Shown in pieces: positions 47,301 to 57,900 of a stretch of DNA of 64,000 nt. Every line of letters begins with the position of its first letter. The stretch's first letter is position 1. A program made the position numbers and the translations under genes. The stretch lies in the NCBI RefSeq assembly GCF_964275005.1, contig NC_092704.1, forward strand, positions 5,662,048 to 5,726,047. Reading direction: 5' to 3'. Under the pieces are notes generated by a model that did not search any database, was not told the origin of the DNA, and worked only from the letters and a program-made list of their open reading frames with translations. This DNA comes from Diadema setosum (taxonomy: Eukaryota > Echinodermata > Echinoidea > Diadematoida > Diadematidae).

Positions 47301-50300
47301 TTGGTTCCAATATTTGATATTTGAGAGGGAAAAAAAGAATGTGATGAAGAGTTTGTATCTGCTCGTTTTTTCTTCTGTCATGACAGCGCCAAGTCTTCTC
47401 AGCCCTGAGCCAGATCTCAAAGCACTCAGTGGACCTGGCTGAGATGGTGGTCGAGGCTGAGATCTTCCCTGCCGTCCTCACCTGCCTCAAGGACCAGGAC
47501 GAGTATGTGCGCAAGAACGTGGCCACGCTGATCCGCGAGATCGCCAAGCACACCCCGGAGCTGTCTCAGCTGATCGTCAACGCTGGCGGGGTGGCAGCCG
47601 TCGTCGACTACGTTGGAGAGTCCAAGGGCAACGTCAGGCTTCCCGGTGTCATGATGCTGGGGTACGTCGCTGCACACTCTGAGAACCTTGCCATGGCGGT
47701 CATCGTATCCAAGGTGAGTAACTCTTTCCACTTAAATTCCAGGAAGGTCAATCCATTGGCATGGTCGTGTAGTGATTTCTAAGGACATTGGATGTTCATT
47801 GATGACGAAATGAAGTATATAAAGATATTCATTTTTGGATCAGAATTTTTACTCTATTGTAATGAAATTTAGTTATAACCATGTTGTTTATAATGGAAGC
47901 ATCCTGTACCAGAGAGGACTGCCATGCAAATTTTTATGTCTCCTTTCTTTCACATGGTGTTCAGTTGATCAAAAGAAGACTGTGTAATGTTATGCCTCAT
48001 GTGTTAGATTTAAAAGTTAGTGGAAAAGTGAGCAAAGAAAATGGGATTCCATCGGGATTCGAACCCGAGACCTCCGGATTGCTAGACCGGTGCTCTACCG
48101 ACTGAGCTATAGAAAGCCCTAGTGCAGTGTTCGTCCCAGAAACCCTTAATTCTCAATGCTCGGGTGGTCAGAAGCTATAGCAGTGTGTTTGTGTGTGACA
48201 CACACGCACACACTTGAACCTGGAATAAACCCGAAGGATAATTCAACTTGGGGATAAATGCGAGGGATCACCGAAGTGATGCAGCTTTTTGAGTTTGTAA
48301 CAAATAAAGACAGAATAAACTGACCAGAAAGAATATAAATTATTAGTGGAAAAGTGAGCAAAGAAAATGGGATTCCATCGGGATTCGAACCCGAGACCTC
48401 CGGATTGCTAGACCGGTGCTCTACCGACTGAGCTATAGAAAGCCCTAGTGCAGTGTTCGTCCCAGAAACCCTTGATTCTCAATGCTCGGGTGGTCAGAAG
48501 CTATAGCAGTGTGTTTGTGTGTGACACACACGCACACACTTGAACCTGGAATAAACCCGAAGGATAATTCAACTTGGGGATAAATGCGAGGGATCACCGA
48601 AGTGATGCAGCTTTTTGAGTTTGTAACAAATAAAGACAGAATAAACTGACCAGAAAGAATATAAATTATTAGTGGAAAAGTGAGCAAAGATTTAGTGGAA
48701 AAGTGAGCAAAGATTTAAAAGTTGTCAGCTTCAGTGTTGATTCATCGTTGCATCACCTGCTGTCAATTTCCTTCCCCAGGGGGTGACCCAGCTGGCCATC
48801 ACACTGGCTGAGGAGCCCGAAGACCACATCCAGGCTGCTGCTGCCTGGGCCCTGGGCCAGATCGGGCGCCACACTCCGGAGCATGCCAAGGCCGTTGCTG
48901 TGGCCAACGTGCTGCCCAGGCTCCTACAGTGCTACATCCGGGCAGATGCCTCAGAGGACCTTCAAACTAAGGTACAGGCAACATCTCCACAAATCCATTA
49001 TGTTTGTTTGGTTGCTTGCTTGTTTGTTTGTTTGTTTGTTTGTTTCATTCCCATCTGAGAAGATGGCTGGATAGCTGATATTCAACTGCAATAGCTGGTC
49101 TTCCAAGGGGTCTAGTTGGATACGACACTCCTTATCCTGAACAGTCTTATTACAGTTGCAGCAAGCAACAATTTGATCCCTGTTCTCAATACATGTACAT
49201 GTTCTTCAAACTTGTCAGGATTAACTGAATTGCGACATATTATTTTGTGTCCATTAATAATTGCTCTATATTTCTCTATGAACATGCATAGACAGTACTT
49301 TTGACAGAGTAGGTGAAAAGGAGCAATGCTCCTCTCTAAGATGTACTAAGTTGTATTGTAAACATTGACAATCTTTCAAACATCAAATCAACATGTATGG
49401 TGTCTAAACCCAAGCTAATATTAAGAAAGGAATGTGCATAGATGATAATAATAAATCATTTTTTATGAAGTGCATATCACACAAAATAAATTTAATTTCT
49501 CTATGCACATTGAAGGAGGGAAAACATAAAAATAAAGGAAGATAGACATATGGGAAAGAGGAGGGGATAAACCAAATGACCTTAGTGCACTGCAAGCTAT
49601 GCATTCATAAAGAGTGTACCCATATCCGTTCTCTCCCTTCAGGCCAAGCGTGCCCTCAAGAACATCCTCCAAAAGTGCATCCACCTGCCGGCCCTGGAGC
49701 CCCTCCTCCACGACGCCCCGCCCAACATCCTCAAGCATGTGGTGGGCCAGTTCAGCAAGGTGCTGCCCCACGACCCCAACGCCCGCCGCCTCTTCGTCAC
49801 CAGCGGGGGGCTGAAGAAGGTGCAGGAGATCAAGGCGGAGCCCGGCAGCGCCCTCCACGAGTACATCAACACCATCAACAATTGCTTTCCCGAGGAGATC
49901 GTCAGGTGAGACTCACTACCCTACCGCTTGTTTACTGTACTGTCATCCAGTGGATGCAGGGAATTGTTCATAAAGGGAATGTCCACTGTGTGATTGCCAA
50001 TCCAAGGTACTCACAGAGACATAAGTTACAAGCATAAACAAAAAATGGCTGCAAGGGTTTGTTATTGTTGTTGTGGTTTGGTTATTGGTGGGGTTTTTTT
50101 TTTCTGTTCAAAGACACATGTCTGGTAATGCACAGCACTCCTTTTCATAGACTTCAAGGTTCAAACAATTCAAAAGACTCGGGCAGCTAAAATATATCGA
50201 GTAAACTCTCTTGTTTGCATAACAATTCTTCACAATGGAGTAAAATGGGCTATGATGTGATGCCAAAGCTACATTAGAATGTGATTGTAAAGACATCATT

Positions 50301-50707
50301 TACTCCAATGTAGAAGGGAATATGAACATAAATTCTTAGCAGAAATTTGTGACAGTATTCAAACAATCTTCAAAAGGTTCATCTCTGTCATGACAGTGAT
50401 TATTCAGATAAAAGTGTATAGGAGTATTACTGAGGGAGACATCGCCATGGTAAATATTACCTGTGCTGAGTCAGTTTTATCTCTCCCTGGTCAGAGCGTG
50501 ATACAAAGAGATGGCGTTTCCAAGGCAACTGGATAGATGTTGCCAGTAATGTATCCATTCTTGATAAGTAACTATGAACAATGGACCAAGTGCTGAGGCG
50601 ATTGTGAATTACAGTCCATATCTCTCTTTGTTATTGTTAGGTACTACTCTCCAGGCTACTCGGATGCTTTACTGGAGAGGGTGGAGCAGTACCAACCCGT
50701 TGCCTAA
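41357..50707 (+). CDS. SPAG6: SPAG6, armadillo-repeat protein of the axonemal central apparatus (9 exons, complete)
   Basis: SPAG6 (PF16 in Chlamydomonas) is a scaffold of the C1 central-pair microtubule and is needed for motile cilia and sperm flagella. Exons: 41357-41381, 44284-44379, 45011-45177, 45621-45804, 46517-46722, 47387-47713, 48780-48971, 49643-49905, 50641-50707. Phases agree throughout and the CDS is 1527 nt, 508 residues (human 509). The protein starts MSSRQVLQ, joined to VFEQYQKARTTFVQTVAELA, and ends EQYQPVA. Between them run about eight armadillo repeats with the recurrent pattern KHSPELAQxVVDAGA, for example KHSPQLAQSVVDCGALD, KHSPELAQTVVDAGAIA and KHTPELSQLIVNAGGVA. The last conserved block is PPNILKHVVGQFSKVLPHD. 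Nothing is missing. Exons are markedly GC-richer than introns. Intron 1 carries a LINE remnant and intron 6 a duplicated tRNA-derived element. Expression is probably RFX-controlled through the X-box-like site in the shared promoter. Confidence 0.98.
41750..42885 (-). mobile_element. 5'-truncated LINE (CR1/L2/Jockey-like) in SPAG6 intron 1
   Basis: The minus strand encodes the second half of a non-LTR reverse transcriptase. It begins at the first catalytic motif (DYKAFDKVGHERL), then has PQGSVLGPCLFLLYINDL, the FADD active site and KYLGV, followed by the thumb and C-terminal region (TVNKANNVLAFLQRN, YASTVWDP, VQRRAARF, RTVRNWNSL). A frame change near 42370 separates the RT core from the C-terminal part, so it is not active. 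The 3' end runs into an (AAG)n/(GAA)n tail at 41753-41768, as in CR1/L2-type elements. The 5' end stops at about 42885, so the endonuclease and N-terminal half are absent. Confidence 0.85.
43004..43333. mobile_element. Near-perfect foldback element in SPAG6 intron 1
   Basis: About 330 bp with two arms of roughly 150 bp. Left-arm words TGTTTTCACTT, CCATGGCAATGACAATTTGC and GGGCTTGGC recur in complement on the right as GCAAATTGTCATTGCCATGG, GCCAAGCCC and AAGTGAAAACA. Non-coding. Confidence 0.8.
46250..46281 (+). repeat. G-run in SPAG6 intron 4
   Basis: GGGAGTGGGGTGGGGG followed by about 13 uninterrupted G residues, a possible G-quadruplex on the sense strand, about 240 bp before exon 5. Confidence 0.75.
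48045..48116 (-). tRNA. tRNA-Ala(AGC)-like segment, copy 1 (probably a SINE part)
   Basis: Cloverleaf-like 72 nt: D stem GCTC/GAGC, anticodon stem CCGGT/TCCGG with a mismatched last pair, loop CTAGCAA (AGC), and a perfect T stem TCGGG/CCCGA with TTCGAAT loop. A and B boxes are intact. The first two acceptor pairs do not form, so it is not a normal tRNA gene. Confidence 0.5.
48371..48442 (-). tRNA. tRNA-Ala(AGC)-like segment, copy 2
   Basis: Identical to the 48045-48116 segment, exactly 326 bp away in the second unit, with the same acceptor-stem defect. Confidence 0.5.
50515..50528. promoter_or_regulatory. X-box-like site in SPAG6 intron 8
   Basis: GTTTCCAAGGCAAC matches the X-box pattern at 13 of 14 positions. 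Its position deep in the gene makes function doubtful. Confidence 0.25.
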
Positions 50708-51840
50708 ATCATCTGGAGTCAAGATTCCCCTTGGACCATATCTCTCGCCTCATCATTCCAACATTCAGCCCACAACAGAGCATCAGATGTGGTCAGATGT
50801 GCTTTTAAGGACACCACCCTGCTTGATATCGAAAGTTTCACCTGTGTTTTGATGCTGTCTTTACCTCATTCAAGTTATGGGAACACTGGTTGTGGTTACT
50901 ATCAAGCAGTCAACTATTAGATCCATGTGAAGTTAGACATTCAATCAGAGGACGATTGCAAAAATTCAACTCTTTAGAGAAAGAAGTTGGTTGGGTTTTT
51001 TTTTTTTAAGTTAGAAGGTAGAAAATCTTTGAGAATGAAAATAAAACAAAAATGGGATCTTTTTATTGCTTTATAGGTGATGCCAAACATATTTTTTTTT
51101 TGTGTGTGTGTGACCTCGGACAACAATTCAATATCTACTGGTGTTTTCTGGTGATGTGGCACAGGTTTGGACACAAACTAACAGCAAAAATAATGCTTTA
51201 TACTTCAAGACAGCAAAACAAATGAACATTGAAAGACTTGAGGTGGTGATTTCATGGAGGCAAAGTCTGGATGAAGATCACATTGTGAAGGGATACCCTG
51301 CAACAGATCAGTTCGTAATAAAACAATTCTTTATGTTTCTGACAACCTCCAATGTACGGCAAGTATTTGGTAGTCATTTCACCACTGTTCATTCAACTGA
51401 ATGGATCCTAGTAGTCATTAGTATGCACCCCATGCAATGTTCGTGTGTCATACTTCAATATGCATATGCAGATTCATTTACCTGCAACCCTGTGTTTCTA
51501 CTTTATGATATATCGCAATCTTGTTTATTTATAGCATAATTATGATTATCTGCACTTGTATCAGTTTATGGTCTAGAGATGGAACTATAATTTGCTTCCA
51601 TGCAAACATTGATGATAACCACTAATCAAATTGCATATTTTGATTCATGCGGATGAATGAATTACACAGCTACATTTTGCAAGCACAATTTGCTGAGTGC
51701 TTATGGTCCGTCCTGCAAATAATCTGCATATTTTGTACTCATTGTAAATATCTCTTTATTTTTTCCTACGTGGTTTTCATGTTGACTGCATGTTTATGTG
51801 ATATATTTGTGAATAAATAAACATTTAAGTATTTGAAAGA
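50708..51840 (+). other. SPAG6 3' UTR with poly(A) signals
   Basis: Non-coding tail after the stop. Overlapping AATAAA signals at 51812-51821 probably set the end. An earlier AATAAA-containing stretch near 51040 could give a shorter form. Confidence 0.55.
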
Positions 51841-52161
51841 AGTTCTGTTGTTGATCTCTCATCTTCCTGTGTTGTTAACTGCTTAAAAGAAATAATGAAT
51901 AAATAATGATATCATCATCATCATCATCATCATAATCATCATTATATCTGTAATAATGATAATACAGTGTAAATTTAAATGTGGCATCCATGAAGCAATT
52001 AATCCCTTCTTATATACAGCTGTAGGTATACATACACTGTATTTGAATTTGAATATGACCACTAGGAAAGCAATGAATAGTCAATCATACGGGCGACACA
52101 TTCAAGTCCCTTCTGAAAGACAAGCTGAGGAAAAATAAAGTGCTTAGGCTACTTCTGCTCC

Positions 52162-52237
52162 CGTCGGGGGCACTTGAACCAGGGACGTTGTGATTTACGA
52201 CACTGTACTCTGCAGTCTTATCCAGCGAGCGAACTAA
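52162..52237 (-). repeat. tRNA-like fragment
   Basis: The minus strand has an A-box-like TAGTTCGCTCGCTGGATA and a B-box-like CTGGTTCAAGTG about 45 bp later. This suggests a decayed tRNA-derived SINE. Stems are not well formed. Confidence 0.35.
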
Positions 52238-52345
52238 GCTTACAATAATAATTCAGAGTCTGGTGACAGTTTTTGTGTGGGGAGAATGAGAACAAATCGA
52301 TACGCTGTATCACAGTTTTCTCTCTCTCTCTCTTTCTCTATCCGC

Positions 52346-52385
<40 letters not shown>

Positions 52386-52401
52386 ATATCTATCTATCTA
52401 T
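52346..52401 (+). repeat. (TCTA)n microsatellite
   Basis: About 13 TCTA units with one TATA interruption, preceded by a (TC)n run. Confidence 0.9.
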
Positions 52402-54697
52402 GAAGTAGCTTCACTATGTGTTAATTTCACATGTGCACAAATCCTACTGCAAGTATGAGTAGGTGGGGGCTTTTGTTGACTATATGGAGTAGATTTGGCT
52501 GCTGCACACAGAAATTCATAAATCTTCCCAAACACACATGCAAACTGATGTTAGACTGATGAAGCATGTAAATGGAACCTGTTTGTTAATACATTTGCCC
52601 TAACACACACTACACAACAATCTCTCCATCTAACCTCTCTTTCCACATTTCCACAAGAAAGACTTGTGTAGCTATGCAGTAGACTCTTGTACCAAACTTG
52701 TTGCGACTTGAGAAATAACTTAATGACATCAAACATTTGTTACAAAAGGGTTTGTAAGAACAATGAAATTCAAAGAATCTGATATATGATGCTAGAAAAC
52801 AATTAAGATTTTATGAGTTTGTAGGACCAGGAAATTTGTTTTCTATAGGCCTACAGGAGTCCACTGTACAGTGTATTAGAAAGAAATGGCACCACAACGT
52901 GTCTTCAATGTACAAGTTCTTGATTTATTGGAATATGATCATCACATATGACACGCTCTGGACGTCGAACCTCTGACAACACATTGATTAATGTTGGCAG
53001 AAACACCATCAACAACCTACCTGATGTCCATGGTTTACAATAGCATAAACCAAAAATCACTGACTGGAAATCACATGTGAATGATCACAGCTACCTTTGA
53101 ACTTCACTCCACTGACTTCCTCGGTAGTAACTTTCTTTTATAAGCCAAGCAATGGTATGCTACTTCATAGCGGATTTATTTGCTCTCAAACTGGCAGTAC
53201 ACTAAACTTCAAGCAAAGTGCATAGACCACTGTGTCCCATTAGAATAAGGTTTGTATGTCTCCGTCCATTCAATATACTGAAATGCGATCTTGGGCAAAT
53301 GATCCAGCACACACAAAATTTCAATTTGATAGTCTTATTACAAGTGCTGGAAAATCTCATTTTGTCGCAAGATGGCTCTTTCTACAAGAAAAAGAGTCAA
53401 CTGTCAGAGTGCATGAAGATTAAGCAGTTACTGATTTTGAAAGATTTTGAAAGATTCCTTTCATTTTCTCCCCATACTGTTGATGCTAATTCCACTCAGC
53501 TTCTGATAATCTTTGTAATTCACAGATCAATGTCCCACTAGGGCCAATCTGTGATGATACATTAAATGTCGCAGTATGAAGTTCATGTGAGCTGTGAGTT
53601 GTCACTTTTTGGCCGACTGAGCTCATTTCTCTTTCAAGATTTCTGCTACACTTTGCAAAATGAAGGCTGGCACAGTTGACATTTCAGTGTGAGAATTGTG
53701 ACCAACTGTGGTTAATATACACTGGATATATTGACCGTCTTCAGATTACGAAAGTGTAGTTTTATGCAATGCAGAGTAGAGACTTGATAAACAAAATCTG
53801 TAGCCCACAGGAGACAGATTGGAGGACACTGAAGGAAAAAAAAATACAACCAACTTTCCTCATCAGTGCTTCAAGGGTGCCATAATTTGTCTTACCACAC
53901 TTAGTCCAACGAGGCAAAAATATGTAATCACTTTTTTGAAGAGTCTCATCAGATTCTGGTTGGAACTTCTAGTATGTGGCTGTTACTAACACCAGCTTTT
54001 ACCATCAATTGAATATCAAGAATGTACATATCACCTACTAAAAAACATCAACAGAATGGGACCGAGGTACATTTTATGTACACAGTGTACATACAACAAA
54101 TGTGGTTTCTACCAAACAGAGGGGGGTAAATGGCACTGATGAACAGTGGGACAGTCACATCTCTGAGCTTTAACAGGATTTTAAGTCTTGTCAACATATC
54201 GCTGGTACACTTAGGCTGTGATTGGTCTTTCTGGTTGACACATTTACACAAACCAAACATATCTTTGTTGAACATAGTCATACAAACCTCATTTTTAGAT
54301 TACTGTATCACAATCACCATGTCTCTTTAATAATTCATATCCTAAATCATGCTGTTTCAATTTCTTATTGAGAACTCTGACAGAGAAATTTGACAAATCA
54401 TTCAGTTTATACATTGTGTTGGATCATGATATATGAGAAATAGTGTGTGCAATACACAAGCAGCAAACTTTTTGCTTCAGAAAGTTTTAATGATCACCTT
54501 TAGAGTCATTTACCTGTGCATCAACCATTACTGCTTATCTATATGTTCTATATATCATGATTTAACACTTTGGACAACTTTAAAAACATTGCTAGATAGC
54601 AGTGCTTAATGTTTCATTCTTCATGTTAAAAAAAATTTAGGAATAGATCATGGAGGAGCAGCTATGTCATTGTTTCCTAAATCTGCGGTATATCCAC

Positions 54698-54703
54698 TTT
54701 ATT
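54698..54703 (-). terminator. Poly(A) signal of PSMB3
   Basis: AATAAA on the minus strand, about 200 nt past the PSMB3 stop. Confidence 0.55.
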
Positions 54704-54901
54704 GAGTAAATAAAAGTGTATCGGGAGATTCAGGATGGTACGACAAGCAGGATCCTGTTTAACGTTGTTGATGATGCACCGTCCTTGTCACCGAAAAATG
54801 CCAATTTACACATTCCAGATGACAAACATTGACTTTGGAACAATTCACAAGAAAAAAAAAAATGGACAGGAAAGAAAATCATCTACAAAAAAAAAAAGGA
54901 G

Positions 54902-57900
54902 CTAATCCATTCTTCCTTTGAGTTCCCTTGTTGTTACCTTGTCCTTTTCTCTGCAGATTCAAATCAAATGAAAAAATACAGAACAAAAACACAATTGTGA
55001 AATTAATCACAAAACACATCAAAATTGAATAAGAACTTGTATCAACTTTCATGACTGGAAATCTATTAAAAACTTCATAGTTTTACATTAAAAGCAAACA
55101 TTAATTTCATTCATTCTAATACATATCCAAGCTAAATCAAAAATCTAATCAATTGTCAAAACCTTTGGAAATCTATTCACACATTTACAGCTTTAACAAA
55201 TGTCAAGGAATACTTCAGTTTCTTCTAAAGATAATTCCTGTTCCCTGCTGATCTCACGTTTAATATTGTATGGCTTTTTATTCCTTTTTTTTTTCTCCAC
55301 TGTATTCCGCACTATGAAAATATCAACTTATTATACATGTAATGGTTAGTTTTCTTGCTGTGGTACTTTCATCAGAGAATTTCAAGTCCACACACCAGGA
55401 AGCATTCACGAGGCCCCTGGTCGGTTCGCCAGTGAAATTGTGGAAAAATCTCATCATATGTGCACCACCTACCAGTTTAACTCGGGCAAGTGTCTCTGCG
55501 AAATGCATGATGTGGTAAAATCAGCACGTCCTCAATTGGGTTAAGATACATCAGACTGTGCTTTTATTAACGCACACACACATTACCTGGTATTGACATA
55601 TTGTACTTTTCTATCATATAGGAACATTTTGAAGATATGATTTGTATCTGCTGAATGGCCCACTATAAGTCTTTGACTTACTGGGCATCATCATAGATAA
55701 TGCATGTCATATCTGTCAAAGAAATTGCAACATTTCTCTTGAGGTGTACATCTTAGGCAGAGCAAATTGGCAAGAATGAAAAATACATTGCAATACAGAC
55801 CATTCAAACAGACAATCAAACATATATTGTTTACATTCCCACACAACCAAGATCCCTTGCCTTTCCCAATTGAAAGCTAACATCAAAACCTAGGCACATG
55901 TATTTCCCTAAGTGTTGGGACCCTTTGCAAATCCAACATCTTTTGCTGTTGTTGTCATTTGCGCCTAGTGAGATTTTTTTATTTATTTATTTATTTATTT
56001 ATTTTTGCAAGAGAAAGCATGCAAGTGTTATGAAGGGTTCCTGCAGTTGTGCAATCTGCAATGCAAGCTACTCTTGGCCATTAGTAGCTGATCATGGAAT
56101 TTTTGTTTATGTCTGTCACAATTTGCACCATGATTGAAATCATGGTCTGAATTATGAAGTAATTGAGTTGATTGTATCAGATCTTATCAGATTGTGAGGT
56201 CACTCATGGCAATCACATTGATTGTACAGAAAACCATTACGATTACCACAACTGACCTCAGATCTGATATACAATCACCATGATTACTCCACAATTCAGA
56301 CCATCATTTTTATCATGGCACAAACCATCATACACATGAACAAAAATTACACAATCAGCTCCCAATGGCCAATCGTGGTGTGCAGAGTGGATCGCACTAC
56401 AGTGGGAACCCATCATTACTGTGGTGGACTGACAGATATTCAAGTTTCTACTCACATTATGTGTACCACTGCTCCCAACCCTGAGAGGGCATCCCTGTCG
56501 ACAGCGTTTAGCAGGCCTTGGGAGAGGGTCTCGAAGAGATCATCAGGTTCCTGGTGGAAGATTGGGCAAGAAGCATAAAAATCTGTGAGTTTATGGAGAG
56601 CCATCACATTATCTTTTGACAGTTCTGCAAGAAAAGGTCAGTAAGCAGTGATTAAAGACAGTGTTTTATATATTGTGAGTACAAGTTTAAAAAAAAATGT
56701 AAAAAAAAAACTAAACAAACAAACAATCAATCAACACAATGTTGAAATGCTGACTGAGTTGTACAATGATGTTCAAATGGAAGAAGAAACATCCTCGACT
56801 CATGGCAGTGTTTCTCAAAATCATGCTGTCAGTAACAAAATATAATATATTTAAATAAATATCACAATGCTTGTAAACTATTTCTGAACCAGATTTACTC
56901 TAATTAGAATACTGTTCATGGGAATATTGAATAAGGTAAATCCAGGTAGAATATTTTTGCTTTTTGAGCACTTTCCACTGAAGTTTTCCATGACCAGCCT
57001 CTATTTACATGCAATATAAGAGATACTGGTAGCATGTATGAATATGCACTTCTGCTATTTCAAACAAGGCAGAAACATAAATACAATACATGTTAACATT
57101 CAAGCAACGACTTGCTACCCAGAGCAGAACCTATGTACATTCGGATACTAAAGGATGTCATCATACTGTACAAGCTGAAATTTTTGCGTACAGATATTTT
57201 CGCGAATTGCTACTTGGAGGACATTTTCGCGTGTTGTTAATTTCGCGGTTGCGAGGGTCTAACTGAACTTAGTTATTCGCGCGTTATTTTCGCGGTTCAA
57301 AGGCGATTCGCGAAATTCGCGAAAATAAAACCACCGCGAAAATTTCAGCTCGTACAGTATGTGAACCTGACATAAACAACTGTACAGATTAAAGCTTTTT
57401 TCTTCTTCTTCTTCTTCTTCTTCTTCTTCTTCTTCTTCTTCTTCTTCTTCTTCTTCTTCTTCTTCTTCTTCTTTTTTACAGATTTTATGGGTCTTCCTAA
57501 TTCAAGAAAGCACAGATAGCAAAACATTATAAAAATAAAAAATGAATCACTGATACCAGATCAATTAAACTTCAGTAACTGCTAAACTTTGTCATGATTA
57601 CAATTTCATTTGGGAACTGCATGAATTGGGGTGAAGGGTAATATAAATGTCAATGACAAAACTATGCACTCCCATAATTGTAATATCAATAGTCTATATC
57701 AACATTAGACAACCATACTCCAATAAATTCTCAACTATCAGACATGTTCAGATACAAAATATCTGTTCAATCATTTTCGAATAGAATTTGCCCTTGACCA
57801 ATTTTGGGACTATAAATACTTCGAAAAGCTAAAAATCCAGCTTAGCCCAGATTTGCCATAACTTTGGGCAAGTCATGGTCATATCATATCTATTTTTTTA

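Larger units (their letters stand above)
48006..48723 (-). mobile_element. Tandem tRNA-derived (SINE-like) insertion with 13-bp target duplication, SPAG6 intron 6
   Basis: The 692-bp insert 48019-48710 is flanked on both sides by AGATTTAAAAGTT (48006-48018, 48711-48723). It holds two head-to-tail units of 326 bp (48019-48344, 48345-48670), with one difference seen by eye, plus a partial third and fourth start of the AGTGGAAAAGTGAGCAAAGA module. Each unit has one tRNA-like segment on the minus strand and about 250 bp of unrelated sequence. The long target duplication is what target-primed reverse transcription leaves. Confidence 0.85.
51841..54690. other. Convergent spacer between SPAG6 and PSMB3
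   Basis: Contains an ATC-rich stretch near 51910, a tRNA-like fragment (52162-52237) and a TCTA microsatellite (52346-52401). No gene or larger repeat is recognised in the rest. Confidence 0.5.

Noticed and set aside
48045-48442. Two functional tRNA-Ala genes
   Set aside because: The first acceptor pairs do not form and an anticodon-stem pair is mismatched; both lie in a transposed repeat with target duplications.
48146-48687. Duplicate ORFs beginning MLTFPLIIYILSG on the minus strand
   Set aside because: Identical because they fall in the two tandem units of the SINE-like insertion; no coding evidence.
55323-55508. Possible last exon of PSMB3
   Set aside because: Peptide does not match the family C terminus. 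The true last exon ([12 protein letters not shown]) is at 54902-54950 with correct phase.
57345-57527. Poly-lysine ORF on the minus strand
   Set aside because: Produced by the GAA/AAG triplet repeat; no start context or flanking coding sequence.
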